Below are positions 1 to 8,260 of a DNA stretch of 20,069 nt, piece by piece; position 1 is the stretch's first letter, and each line of letters opens with the position of its first letter. Where the stretch lies: assembly GCA_001603055.1 (NCBI GenBank), contig LVAZ01000154.1:1-20069 (forward strand), in the 5' to 3' direction. The notes under the pieces are model-generated. The model saw only the letters and a list, made by a program, of their open reading frames with translations, was not told the origin of the DNA and made no database searches. The position numbers and the translations under genes were made by a program. This DNA is from Victivallales bacterium Lenti_02 (GTDB lineage Bacteria > Verrucomicrobiota > Lentisphaeria > Oligosphaerales > Lenti-02).

Positions 1-979
1 GGATTTCCCGGCCTTCGAGCTTGGCGCGGCTGACGGCCAGCACGCTCGGGGAAAGTTCGCCGATGATGGGCACCACCTCCTTGCCGACGCAGGGAATCCC
101 CAGCACCCGCACCCGCTCCTCGATGACGGGTTCGAGTTCCTCGACCACCAGCACCCGCTCGACCCCGGCGGCGAATTCGCGGAGCAGCGCGTCCGGGAAG
201 GGGAAGGGCATGCCCAGCTTCAGCACCGAGGCCTCGGGCCAGACTTCCTTGACGTATTCGTAGGCGATGGATTCGGTGACGATGCCCAGCTTGCGGTCCG
301 CCCACTCGATGCGGTTCACGGGCAGGGTCGAGCCCTCGGCCCCGAGATCGCGCAGGCGGGTTTCCAGATTCTCCCGCATCACCCCGCCCCAGAGCGGCAG
401 GGGACAGTGGCGGGAGGGGTTCTTCTCGAAAGCGATGGGGCGCTCGGACACCCGGCGCGGGCCGAGTTCAACCAGACTGCGCGAATGGCTCACCCGGGTC
501 GTGGTGCGCAGAATCACCGGGGTCCGGTAGCGTTCGCTGATCTCGATGGCCACGGCCATGAAATCGATGGCCTCCTGGCTGTTGGCGGGCTCGAACACCG
601 GCACTTTGGCCAGCCGGGCGTACCAGCGGGTGTCCTGCTCGTTCTGCGAGGAATGCCGGCCCGGATCGTCGGCCACGCAAATCACCAAGCCCCCCTCGAC
701 CCCGATCGAGCTGAGGTTCAGCAGGGGGTCGGCCGCCACGTTCAACCCCACATGCTTCATGGTCACCAGACAGCGCGCGCCGGCCAGGCTGGCGCCCACC
801 GCCACTTCGAGCGCCACCTTCTCGTTCGGCGACCACTCGCAGTAGACCTCGTCGCGATGCTGCACCAGCGCCTCGAGGATTTCCGTCGAGGGGGTGCCCG
901 GATAGCCGGTCGCCACAGTCACCCCGGCCTGATAGGCCCCGCGGGCGATGGCTTCGTTGCCGGAGAGAAGTTCAGCCAA
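1..979 (-). CDS. iorA: Indolepyruvate ferredoxin oxidoreductase, alpha subunit (3'-truncated by window edge)
   Basis: IorA is the thiamine-diphosphate-dependent subunit of the enzyme that oxidatively decarboxylates aryl-pyruvates (from Trp, Phe and Tyr transamination) to aryl-acyl-CoA, reducing ferredoxin in the cytoplasm. The visible 326 residues start MAELLSGNEAIARGAYQAG, then have the family's ATGYPGTPSTEILE segment near residue 25, a CEWSPNEKVALEVA segment with the conserved Glu, an MKHVGLNVAADPL stretch, and a transketolase-C-like part (KLGMPFPFPDALLREFA, VLVVEELEPVIEE). The C-terminal TPP-binding and ferredoxin domains lie outside the window; full-length proteins are about 580-600 residues. 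No ATG is available at the expected N-terminus. I chose TTG at 979 because an AGGAG lies 7 bases upstream and the homology begins there. The ior beta subunit is not in view. A related 2-oxoacid:ferredoxin oxidoreductase is possible, but the sequence reads as IorA. Confidence 0.93.
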   Translation of the reverse strand, partial: MAELLSGNEAIARGAYQAGVTVATGYPGTPSTEILEALVQHRDEVYCEWSPNEKVALEVAVGASLAGARCLVTMKHVGLNVAADPLLNLSSIGVEGGLVICVADDPGRHSSQNEQDTRWYARLAKVPVFEPANSQEAIDFMAVAIEISERYRTPVILRTTTRVSHSRSLVELGPRRVSERPIAFEKNPSRHCPLPLWGGVMRENLETRLRDLGAEGSTLPVNRIEWADRKLGIVTESIAYEYVKEVWPEASVLKLGMPFPFPDALLREFAAGVERVLVVEELEPVIEERVRVLGIPCVGKEVVPIIGELSPSVLAVSRAKLEGREI

Positions 980-1023
980 GACAGGTCTCCTGGTAAAGGG
1001 GGACGGGCGCGAATCGAGCCGAA

Positions 1024-1051
1024 AATCTAGCGCAGGTCAAGGCTGAATCAA
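1024..1051 (-). promoter_or_regulatory. Probable sigma70-type promoter of iorA
   Basis: On the minus strand TTGATT (1046-1051) is followed by a 16-base spacer and TAGATT (1024-1029), 45 bases before the TTG start at 979. Each hexamer matches the consensus at four of six positions. The segment is AT-rich compared with its surroundings. This is pattern-based only. Confidence 0.4.
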
Positions 1052-1062
1052 GGGAAGAAGTA

Positions 1063-1145
1063 CAGTGGACGCAGTGGACGCAGTGGGGGAAGGCCAGACG
1101 TGGTTCCCCCCACGGCGTCACGGCGTCACGGCGTCACGAAGTCAC
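1063..1145. repeat. Two short tandem repeats flanking a hairpin
   Basis: At 1063-1086 a 9-base unit CAGTGGACG occurs about 2.6 times. At 1111-1145 an 8-base unit CACGGCGT occurs three times, followed by a diverged copy (CACGAAGT) and CAC. The hairpin at 1085-1110 sits between the two arrays. Neither array is inside a gene: the glycosidase stop is at 1164 and iorA starts at 979. Arrays of this kind usually arise by slippage and vary in copy number. Confidence 0.8.
1085..1110 (-). terminator. Possible terminator hairpin after the glycosidase gene
   Basis: GGGGGAA (1085-1091) pairs with TTCCCCC (1104-1110), giving a seven-base-pair stem. The 12-base loop contains a further CCA/TGG pairing. It lies about 55 bases beyond the stop codon of the minus-strand glycosidase gene and before iorA. 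No T-tract follows, so it would be a factor-assisted or imperfect terminator. Confidence 0.45.
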
Positions 1146-1163
1146 CGCAATTCCACTCGCCGA

Positions 1164-4028
1164 CTACTTGGCTTGCAGCTTGAGCGCGAGGTCGGTGGGG
1201 ATGGGAGGGAGGCTCAGGTGGAGACTGCCGTTGGCGACGGTGATGGTTTCGGTTCTGGTCACGGTGCCGTGCCAGGTTTCCCACCATTCGGCGGTGTAGG
1301 TGCCGTCTTTCAGACCGCGCAGGGTAAGTTCGGTGGCGGGGACGGTAGGGACTTTGCCCTGGCCGTGGTTGTACCAGCAACTGTCGCGGTTCTGCACCCA
1401 GAGGATGGCCGCCTCGTCGCAGCCGAGGGCGGCGACCAGGAGGTTCGGATGGGTGGAAACCTGGCAGCCCTCGAAGATGTACTGGCGGATGGAAACCCAG
1501 TCCTTGCCGTGGTTCTCGATGCGGATGCGGTGGGGACCGGCGGGGACGTCGACGGCGACAGGCTCGTCGTAGACGCTTTCCCAGAGATTCCACTGTTCCC
1601 GGAAGACGGCGGATTTGCCGAGGTTCTCGCCGCAGGGAAATTCCTTCTCCAGGGCCAGCTCGTCGTCCACGAAGACGCGCAGATGGCCGGAGTTCGAGAC
1701 CCGGTCCACATGGGCGATGAAACGGCCGGGCTTGGGGAAGTCCACGACGAAGGTGGGCGGATTCTGCAAGTCGCGGTGCCCCTGGCCGTGGAGCAGGGCG
1801 AGCAGTTCCTTGGCGTCGCTGACGGTGCCGTCGGGCTGCACCTGGAACTCGTTGACGGCGGCCTTGCGGAAGCCGCTGGCGGGGCTGAGAACCAGGTCGC
1901 TCACGGTGGGTTCCTGGGGGACGGCGAAGGTGGGGCGCCCGGTTTCCAGAATCCGCCAGCGGGCGGTGCCGAAGGGCAGCCCTTCGGTGAAATTGCGGAT
2001 GGCGGTGAAATGGAAATAGAGATCGAGGGGTTCGATGTAGTTTTCATGCCACCAGGGCATGGGGGTGCCGTTGCAGCCGCCGGCCAGGGCGGCCCAGAAG
2101 GCGTTGTGCAGGCCCCAGCCCTTGGGGTCCTTGTCGGCGGTGGTGGAATGGCTGCGGATGCCGAACTCGCCGAAGATGTGGGGTTTCTCGAAGGTGTTCC
2201 ACTGGTGGCGGCAGTAGTCGAGGACCGGCTCGGCCACGTTGGCGTCGTTGTTGGTATAGGTATGGGTCTGGACGATGTCGATGTTGGGCAGATGCCAGAA
2301 CTCCTCGGGGCCGGTCTTGCTCCACCAACTGGTGGTGATGAGATGGCGGTAGGGGTCGAGGGCGGCGAGATAGTCGCTCATTTCCCGGTGCCAGGGCAGC
2401 TTCACCGCGTTGTCGGTGTTGGCCCAGCCCTCGAACTCGTTGCCGAACTCCCAGGCGAGGACATGGGGCGAGTAGGCCCAGCGGGCGACCGTGTAGCGGA
2501 GGCGTTTGCGGTAGAGGGCGCGGGCGGTCTCGTCGGTGAACCATTCGCGGGGGGTCTCGCAGGGGCCGCCGTTGACGGCGTTGAAGGGATTGGCCGCCCA
2601 GCCGGTGGTGCGGAAGTCCTGATGGGTGTCCATGCAGAGCATGTAGTGGAAGCCGAGCTCCTCGGCCAGTTGGATGGTGAAGTCGAGGCGGGCGGCGGCA
2701 TTCTGCCGGTACCAGCCGAGCTTGGGTTCCCATTCCAGGCCGAGGCCGCTGGCCGACATCCACCAGCGGTTGTAGTTCTCCCCCGCCGCCGCCATTTTGG
2801 CCAGGGCCTCGGGCACGAGCTGGCCGCTGGCGTGGTAGATGGGGAGATTGTGGCCGATGGGGACGTAGCCGGAACCGTCGTCGAAGGCCAGATAGCGGGG
2901 GTCCACCTGGCTCTGGCGGATGAAGCCCCGGTTCGCCGCCGCGACGACCGTGACGGGGGCGACCTGGGTGGTGACATTGCCGGAGCGGTCCCGCGCGCGC
3001 AGCTCGCAACGCAGGGTGCCGACTTCGGTGGCGGCCAGCCGCACCCGCCAGCCCTGCTCGGGGAGGGGAAGCATCACCTCGGCCCCCTTCTGCACCTTGC
3101 GCTCGTACTCCACCATGTAGAAGCCGGGCTGGGTGTAGGTGCGTCCCGAGGGCAGGGTGACGACCGCGTCCAAAGCCACGTCGTCGGGGTCGAAGGGATT
3201 GTCCCAGGTGCCCTGCAGGTCCACCTTGAGTTCAATGCGCCCGTAGAGTTCGGCCTGCTGCGGCCCGGCGACCTCGCCGAACGCGAGGGGGGCCTGGCTG
3301 GCTTCGATGCGGCCGGGGAAGGTCTCGGGCATGTCGGCGAAACCGATGTTCAGCTTCACGAGGGCCTCCTCCCCCACCTCGAAGGCGGTGTTCCACAGGT
3401 TCATCTCGATACCGTGATGGGATTTCCCCACCCGGCTGCGCACGCCCCGGTAGCCATCGCCTTGGAACTGGACCGAACGGCGTCCGCGCAGCTCGGCCAG
3501 CAAGGCGTCGCAGGTTCCCTCGACGCTGCTGCCGAGGGGGGCGCCAGCGGCTGGCCGGGCGTAGATTCGCCGTTCCGCCTCGCCGCCCCGCTCGATGGCC
3601 AGATGGCACCAGATGCCGGCAGTCAGCTTGAGGGGCGCGGTTTTGCGCACCGCCACCTGCACTTCCACGCCTTCGGTTCCGGGAATCAGGGTCATGGTGT
3701 AGCGTAGCGGTGGGGCCTCGTCCCTGGTGCCCCAGACCCCGGCGAGAACCAGGCTGCCGTCGGCCTGCACGGCGGGCGCCTGCTCGACGCTGCCCGCTTC
3801 GAGCCGCTCGTAGACCCAACTGTCATGCCATTGGAAAAGGGCCACGTCCGCGCCCGGCCCGCCCGCGAGTTCGACCCGCAGGGTGCCGTTCGGATTCAGC
3901 CGGATGCGCTCCTCGCCCCGTTGCCAGACGAACGCGCCCTCCGCCGTCGGTTCCCAGCCCGCCCCGGAAGCGGAGACGGCAAACCACAACGCCCCGAAAC
4001 CCGCCAGCATGCCAACGCGCAGATTCAT
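1164..4028 (-). CDS. Secreted clan GH-A glycosidase with DUF5060-like N-terminal domain
   Basis: Predicted secreted retaining glycoside hydrolase of 954 residues acting on an unidentified polysaccharide. It starts MNLRVGMLAGFGALWFAVSA, a signal peptide. A beta-sandwich resembling DUF5060 precedes a TIM-barrel (roughly residues 380-720). The barrel has WEFGNEFEGW, with the acid/base Glu at about 531 after Asn, and HIFGEFGI, with the nucleophile Glu at about 621; this NE...E layout is the clan GH-A signature. A further jelly-roll/CBM-like segment (RFIAHVDRVSNSGHLRVFVD) and an Ig-like tail (EWWETWHGT) follow. I chose ATG 4028 because GGAG lies 8 bases upstream and the signal peptide begins there; an in-frame ATG at 4064 would add 12 polar residues. 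It lies 71 bases downstream of recO on the same strand. The exact GH family (GH5-like or related) cannot be fixed by eye. Confidence 0.86.
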   Translation of the reverse strand: MNLRVGMLAGFGALWFAVSASGAGWEPTAEGAFVWQRGEERIRLNPNGTLRVELAGGPGADVALFQWHDSWVYERLEAGSVEQAPAVQADGSLVLAGVWGTRDEAPPLRYTMTLIPGTEGVEVQVAVRKTAPLKLTAGIWCHLAIERGGEAERRIYARPAAGAPLGSSVEGTCDALLAELRGRRSVQFQGDGYRGVRSRVGKSHHGIEMNLWNTAFEVGEEALVKLNIGFADMPETFPGRIEASQAPLAFGEVAGPQQAELYGRIELKVDLQGTWDNPFDPDDVALDAVVTLPSGRTYTQPGFYMVEYERKVQKGAEVMLPLPEQGWRVRLAATEVGTLRCELRARDRSGNVTTQVAPVTVVAAANRGFIRQSQVDPRYLAFDDGSGYVPIGHNLPIYHASGQLVPEALAKMAAAGENYNRWWMSASGLGLEWEPKLGWYRQNAAARLDFTIQLAEELGFHYMLCMDTHQDFRTTGWAANPFNAVNGGPCETPREWFTDETARALYRKRLRYTVARWAYSPHVLAWEFGNEFEGWANTDNAVKLPWHREMSDYLAALDPYRHLITTSWWSKTGPEEFWHLPNIDIVQTHTYTNNDANVAEPVLDYCRHQWNTFEKPHIFGEFGIRSHSTTADKDPKGWGLHNAFWAALAGGCNGTPMPWWHENYIEPLDLYFHFTAIRNFTEGLPFGTARWRILETGRPTFAVPQEPTVSDLVLSPASGFRKAAVNEFQVQPDGTVSDAKELLALLHGQGHRDLQNPPTFVVDFPKPGRFIAHVDRVSNSGHLRVFVDDELALEKEFPCGENLGKSAVFREQWNLWESVYDEPVAVDVPAGPHRIRIENHGKDWVSIRQYIFEGCQVSTHPNLLVAALGCDEAAILWVQNRDSCWYNHGQGKVPTVPATELTLRGLKDGTYTAEWWETWHGTVTRTETITVANGSLHLSLPPIPTDLALKLQAK

Positions 4029-4099
4029 GGTTCTATCTCCGGAAAGGGGTGGATGGAGGCACACTGTACCACGTCACCCGGACAAAGGGAATGCTCCGG

Positions 4100-4720
4100 C
4101 TACTCGGGGATTTGGAATTCCGCCTGGCGGAGCAGGGATTCGGTCCAGCGACGCAACTCCCGCCAGGTTTCGGGACGGAGGGCTAGGAGCGGCCCGCCAA
4201 GGGCCATGTCGAGCAGTTGCGCGCATTGCCGCCGGGTCCGCTCGTCGGTCTGCTCGGCCAGCCAGCCGCCTTCGTGGAGGTAGGCCAGATGGAGACAGAC
4301 ATGGGCGGAATCGGCCAGTCCCGGCGGTTCCGCTTCGGCGACGGCGAAACGGGCCAGAGCCACGCGCAGGGCCTGGAAAACGGCGGGATGGGCGACGCCG
4401 GGAAGCACGTTGGCCAGGACGAAACGGGCCAGTTCCCCGGCCGCCCGGTACAGCCCAACCCGGCTGGCCAGAGCCCCGAAATCCTCGACCGGCTCGACCT
4501 CGCTCGGGTTGTGCATCTCGCCCTTGCCCTCGCGGTAGCTCACCCGGACCAGCCGGAAGAGATCGAGGGCCGGAAAGGAGCGTTTCCCCAGGCGGCGGGC
4601 ACCCTTGAGGATCAGATGGACCTGCCCGTGGTCCGGGGTGAGCCCGGCCACAATCAGGCTGGTTTCCGCGTAGGGGGTCTTGCGCAGGACCAGATAGTCG
4701 GTGGTGACGAGGGGGTTCAC
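4100..4720 (-). CDS. recO: DNA repair protein RecO
   Basis: RecO works with RecF and RecR to load RecA onto SSB-coated single-stranded DNA in gap repair and also anneals strands. The 206-residue protein starts MNPLVTTDYLVLRKTPYAET, followed by LIVAGLTPDHGQVHLILKGARR: the RecO N-terminal OB-fold, with the usual pattern of an early 'externally visible' beta-strand, a G-x-hydrophobic turn and the KGARR basic patch. The rest is helical, as in the RecO C-terminal domain. The protein is shorter than the usual 230-250 residues and lacks the four-cysteine zinc motif seen in many RecO proteins, having only two separated cysteines. Its ATG overlaps the TGA of the M42 peptidase gene (ATGA), so the two are probably translationally coupled. 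Confidence 0.9.
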   Translation of the reverse strand: MNPLVTTDYLVLRKTPYAETSLIVAGLTPDHGQVHLILKGARRLGKRSFPALDLFRLVRVSYREGKGEMHNPSEVEPVEDFGALASRVGLYRAAGELARFVLANVLPGVAHPAVFQALRVALARFAVAEAEPPGLADSAHVCLHLAYLHEGGWLAEQTDERTRRQCAQLLDMALGGPLLALRPETWRELRRWTESLLRQAEFQIPE

Positions 4721-5685
4721 GGGGTGAAGTCGAAGTGCCAGAGGCCATGCCGGGCGGCAGGTTTCAGCAGGGCGCGGAGGGTTTCGAGCCAGGCGGCGAG
4801 ATCGTCCAGATGGGCGGTTTCGCTGGGGCTATGGTTGCCGCGCGTGGGCAGCAGCAGGGGGTAGACGGGACAGGCGAGGCCCTGATGGGGGAAGGCGCGG
4901 GCGTCGGTGCCGCTGTAGTTGTAGACCTCGGTCTGGATGGGCAGCGAGTGCTTCTTGCAGAAGGTCAGGAAACGGTCGCGCGGGGCGTCGCCCAGGAGGA
5001 CCGAGGCGTCGCTGAGGGTGAGTACCGGTCCCTGGCCGAGGCGGATGTTCTGGGCCTCGTCCTCGTAGGTGGCATCGAGGCAGAGCACGGCGTCGGGCTG
5101 CACGGCGCGGGCCAGCACCGGCGCGCCGAAACCGCCGATTTCCTCGCAGGCGGTCGCGCCCAGCACCACCTCGATCCCGGCCTTGTCGCCGAGCGTGCGG
5201 GCCAGTTCGAGCAGCGCCCAGCAGCCCGCGCGGTTGTCCAGAAAGGGGGAAACCAGGAATTTCCCGCCCGCCACCTCGGGCTCGGCGAGAAAACAGGCCC
5301 GGTCCCCGTGGCGGAGCCCCTTGAGGGGGACGGTGCGGCAGCGCTCGTCGTCCCCCTCGACCGGATGCAGGGCCACGCGCTGGCCGGCCCCGTTGACCTT
5401 GAGCATCCCGGCGACGGGATGGTCGCCGATCCGGGCACCGCCGAGCCGGACCAGCAGGACTTCGTCCGGGGTGATCTGCTCGACGGCATAGCCGGGCGAA
5501 TCCATATGGGCGCAGACCAGCACTTTCGGCCCCTGCCCGCCCGGCCGCCGGGCGGAGACGGCCCGCCGCCCGTGGACGCTGGTTTCCCAGCCCGCCTCCC
5601 GCCAGCCGTTCAGGAGGTAGCGGGCCACCTGATCCTCGTCGCCGGGGGTCGAGTGGCAGCGCAGCAGGTCGAAGAGTTGCTCCAT
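4717..5685 (-). CDS. M42-family metallo-aminopeptidase
   Basis: Cytoplasmic dinuclear-metal aminopeptidase of the M42 (glutamyl aminopeptidase / deblocking aminopeptidase, often misnamed endoglucanase) family, 322 residues. The metal and catalytic residues are in order: His60 and Asp62 in CAHMDSPG, bridging Asp150 in FLDNRAG, catalytic Glu181 and metal Glu182 in ACEEIGG, Asp204 in LCLDAT, and His285 in TRGNHSPSE. The insertion between Asp62 and Asp150 is the M42 PDZ-like/TET assembly domain. I chose ATG 5685, which overlaps the upstream TGA (TGATG), because MEQLFDLLRCHSTPGDE matches the usual family N-terminus; an in-frame ATG at 5700 would add five residues. It also overlaps recO by four bases, so it sits in a coupled cluster. 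Substrate preference is not visible. Confidence 0.92.
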   Translation of the reverse strand: MEQLFDLLRCHSTPGDEDQVARYLLNGWREAGWETSVHGRRAVSARRPGGQGPKVLVCAHMDSPGYAVEQITPDEVLLVRLGGARIGDHPVAGMLKVNGAGQRVALHPVEGDDERCRTVPLKGLRHGDRACFLAEPEVAGGKFLVSPFLDNRAGCWALLELARTLGDKAGIEVVLGATACEEIGGFGAPVLARAVQPDAVLCLDATYEDEAQNIRLGQGPVLTLSDASVLLGDAPRDRFLTFCKKHSLPIQTEVYNYSGTDARAFPHQGLACPVYPLLLPTRGNHSPSETAHLDDLAAWLETLRALLKPAARHGLWHFDFTP

Positions 5686-8081
5686 CAGCGCAGATTCCAT
5701 TTTTGCCTGAGATAGTCGAGAATGGCCTTTTCCTGGTCGAAGGGGAGCTGTTTCCCGAAGACCAGCACCTCGGCGATGTCGCCGATGAAATTCTGGTTGA
5801 CGTCCTGGGCCGAGGCGGCGATGGTCACATGATCGAGAACCACCGCCTTCGGGGTCATCTGGAAAATCTGCCAGGGGAAGGGCGCGGGAGTCTGGCCGGT
5901 GGGCCGCATCTGCTGGAAGCTGGGGGCAATCCAGTCGTTGCCGTAGCCCGCCCAGGAAACGAAGAGCCGCTGCCAGGGGCGCGGCTCGGCGCTGTCCGAA
6001 CGGGCGATCAGGAACACGGTGGCTGGACCGGTTTCCGGGCGCAGGGTTCCCACTTTCAAGCCGGATTCCCCGGCCGAGCGCACGCCGCCTTCCGGCAGGG
6101 GGGCAAAGCCGGGTCCGGCGACGGCGGCAAGGTCCGGGCGCAGGCGGTCGCGCCAGCGGCGCAGCCCTCCGTCCGCCGTCTCGAACGTGTCGGGGGCCTG
6201 GCCGTCGAGCCAGAGAAGCAGGCCGTCGCGGGGCATGGTTGCGGCGGTGATCGGAGGCTGGGGGGTGAAGGCGAGATCGGGAAAGATGGGGTTGGGGTCC
6301 CAGTCCGCGCCGGGTCGCCAGTAGACGCCGCCCCGTTCGTAGGCGCCCACGTCCGGGGCCCGGCCGGCGAAGCCGTCGGTGATGCCCGGAATCTCGACCC
6401 CCGCGTCCACCGCCAGCGAGTCCGCCGTGGGGACTCCGTCCGCCCCGACGGCGGCGGTGAGATTGGCTTCGAGAACCGGCCCCTTCTCGCCCTGGACCAC
6501 ATGGCGGGGATTGGCCGGGTCGAAGGCGGCGAGGACGAGGTTGTTCACCAGCCGGGTGCCCTCCTGGGTGGGGGTGTAGGCGTGGTAGGTGAAGGTCGAG
6601 AAGGCGGCGGGGCTCTGGGCCACAGTGTTGTTGGCGACCAGGTGGCCGGTGGCGTCGGAATTGAGTCGGATGGCGGTGGATTCACACTGCCAGACCACGT
6701 TGTGGTGGACGATGAAATTGCGGCAGAAGTTGTCCAGGTAGATGCCCGCCGTGTTGCCGCCGAGGTTGTGGTGGACCCAGTTGTAGGCGATGACGCTGCC
6801 CTTGCCGTCGGTGCCCCAGGCATAGGTGGCGCCCACGTCGTGGCTGAGGAGGTTGGCGTGATGCAGGTGGCAGTAGACGAGGCGCATGGCCTCGGCCCCG
6901 TGGTGCTGGATCAGCCCGCGCCCGGCCCGGTAGAGGCTGCATCGCTCGATGACCGTGCCCTTGCTGCGGTCCACCTTCAGGGCCGGATCGTAGGTGCCCA
7001 TGTAGCCGAGATCGTGGAAAATCGAGTTGAGAATGCGGTTGCCCTCGCCGGTGACCACCAGACCCGCGCCCGCCGCGTAGGCGATGCGGCAGCGTTCCAG
7101 GGTGTTCCGGTCGCCCGCAATCCGGTTGAACGGATAGGGGGGAAGCTGCCGGGCGGTGCGCCCGAAATGGTTGGAGAAAGTGCTTTCGACCCGTTCGAGG
7201 CGGCAGTCGCTGGCCCCGCTCAGGTCGAAGACGCCACCCCGGAGGTGCAGGCCGGAAATCTCGATGTGGCTGCGTTCGCGCAGGACCAGCGTCTCGTCCC
7301 GCGCCTTGATCTCGAAGGCCAGTTCGCCCGGCTGCGCCCCCGGCGGGGGAACGAAGAGGATGCGTCCCTCTGCCGCCAGCCATTCGCCCGGCGTGTCGAG
7401 CGCCGCCCGGGCACCGAGCAGGAAAAACCGGTTCCCCGCGCGGGGTTTGAAGGCGTCCCCCTGGTGGTATTTGTCGCTGTGGGGCTCGAAGGGCGGGTCG
7501 AAGGTCAGGGACTGGCCGGGCGCATAGTCCTTGATGCGCACGGTGGCGTTGGTCCAGGCCCCGCCGCGCCAGATCATCACGTAGCCCCCCGTGTAGTCGC
7601 CCTCGGGAAGCTGTTTGCACACGATGCCCTCGTAGCCGGTTCCCTCCTCGGCCACGAGGCAGGGATGGTCGAGCAGATCGGCGAATGCCCCGTTCGGAGT
7701 ATGCGCCTCGCGGGCCATTTGACCTTGGAAAAAGAGCTGGCTGGGAACGGGGTCCGCGGCGGCGGTCCAGATGCCGTTCTCCACCTGCCAGGCCGGCGCG
7801 AAGGGTTCGAGGGCCGAGACGATCACCTCGCCCTGGCCGACCAGCCGGATGGGGCGGCCCGGCTCGCCCGAGCGGGGCAGAGTCACGGTTTCGCGGTAGG
7901 TTCCCGCGTGAATGACGCAGGTGTCCCCCGGTTCGAGCAGGGGCGCTGCCCGCCCGATGGTGCGGAACGGAGCCTCGGCGGACCCCGCCGCCTCGTCCCG
8001 TCCCTGCGGGGACACATGATACTCGGCCGCGCCCGCGCCGAGAATACCGAGAACAGTGATCCAGATTGCGGTGCGGGTCAT
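5685..8081 (-). CDS. Secreted right-handed parallel beta-helix protein with C-terminal LamG-like domain
   Basis: 798-residue predicted exported protein, possibly a polysaccharide lyase or glycan-binding protein. It starts MTRTAIWITVLGILGAGAAE, a signal peptide, then YHVSPQGRDEAAGSAEAPFRT and a GDTCVIHAGTYRE segment, the standard entry (DUF1565/PL6-like) into a right-handed beta-helix. The middle, about residues 90-560, has many short N- and V-rich turns such as ERCRIAYAAGAGLVV, YNWVHHNLGG and HHNVVWQCES. From about residue 625 (DGLLLWLDGQAP) to the end is a concanavalin/LamG-like jelly roll closing with EVLVFGKQLPFDQEKAILDYL, a common LamG terminus. The ATG has GGAG 8 bases upstream. It is the first gene of a four-gene minus-strand run and overlaps the M42 gene. 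Specific catalytic residues could not be assigned, so lyase activity is inference. Confidence 0.86.
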   Translation of the reverse strand: MTRTAIWITVLGILGAGAAEYHVSPQGRDEAAGSAEAPFRTIGRAAPLLEPGDTCVIHAGTYRETVTLPRSGEPGRPIRLVGQGEVIVSALEPFAPAWQVENGIWTAAADPVPSQLFFQGQMAREAHTPNGAFADLLDHPCLVAEEGTGYEGIVCKQLPEGDYTGGYVMIWRGGAWTNATVRIKDYAPGQSLTFDPPFEPHSDKYHQGDAFKPRAGNRFFLLGARAALDTPGEWLAAEGRILFVPPPGAQPGELAFEIKARDETLVLRERSHIEISGLHLRGGVFDLSGASDCRLERVESTFSNHFGRTARQLPPYPFNRIAGDRNTLERCRIAYAAGAGLVVTGEGNRILNSIFHDLGYMGTYDPALKVDRSKGTVIERCSLYRAGRGLIQHHGAEAMRLVYCHLHHANLLSHDVGATYAWGTDGKGSVIAYNWVHHNLGGNTAGIYLDNFCRNFIVHHNVVWQCESTAIRLNSDATGHLVANNTVAQSPAAFSTFTYHAYTPTQEGTRLVNNLVLAAFDPANPRHVVQGEKGPVLEANLTAAVGADGVPTADSLAVDAGVEIPGITDGFAGRAPDVGAYERGGVYWRPGADWDPNPIFPDLAFTPQPPITAATMPRDGLLLWLDGQAPDTFETADGGLRRWRDRLRPDLAAVAGPGFAPLPEGGVRSAGESGLKVGTLRPETGPATVFLIARSDSAEPRPWQRLFVSWAGYGNDWIAPSFQQMRPTGQTPAPFPWQIFQMTPKAVVLDHVTIAASAQDVNQNFIGDIAEVLVFGKQLPFDQEKAILDYLRQKWNLR

Positions 8082-8107
8082 GGCTGTGTCTCCGTGTGGA
8101 TGCCACT

Positions 8108-8136
8108 ACATGACACGCCCGGCGGGCATCTGGCAA
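8108..8136 (-). promoter_or_regulatory. Weak candidate promoter for the beta-helix gene run
   Basis: On the minus strand TTGCCA (8131-8136) matches five of six -35 positions. A 17-base spacer leads to TCATGT (8108-8113), a poor -10. It sits about 27 bases ahead of the ATG at 8081. The -35 is the only convincing part. Confidence 0.25.
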
Positions 8137-8201
8137 GCTCCCGGAGAAAGGTGGCGCGGCGGGCAGGGCAGGAAAATCGGTCGCGGACCCCGGACGGCGG
8201 G

Positions 8202-8229
8202 TTGCATCGGGCCGGGATTTCCCTATGGT
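8202..8229 (+). promoter_or_regulatory. Probable promoter of alr and the aldo/keto reductase
   Basis: TTGCAT (8202-8207), a 16-base spacer and TATGGT (8224-8229) form a plausible sigma70-type promoter 31 bases before the ATG at 8261. If used, transcription would start near 8236. That excludes the earlier in-frame ATG at 8225 and supports the shorter alanine racemase. Confidence 0.35.
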
Positions 8230-8260
8230 TTGCCAGAACCACCACCGAGAAACCACCACC

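Noticed and set aside
1065..3707. A long plus-strand open frame (880 codons) antisense to the glycosidase
   Set aside because: It is a GC-rich shadow frame made of Gly/Ala/Val/Asp-rich, low-complexity translation with no domain, while the minus strand encodes a recognisable signal peptide and GH-A catalytic motifs.
8225..8260. Upstream in-frame ATG (8225) for alanine racemase
   Set aside because: It overlaps the promoter-like -10 and adds 12 residues not seen in the family; ATG 8261 puts the PLP lysine at position 39 as usual.
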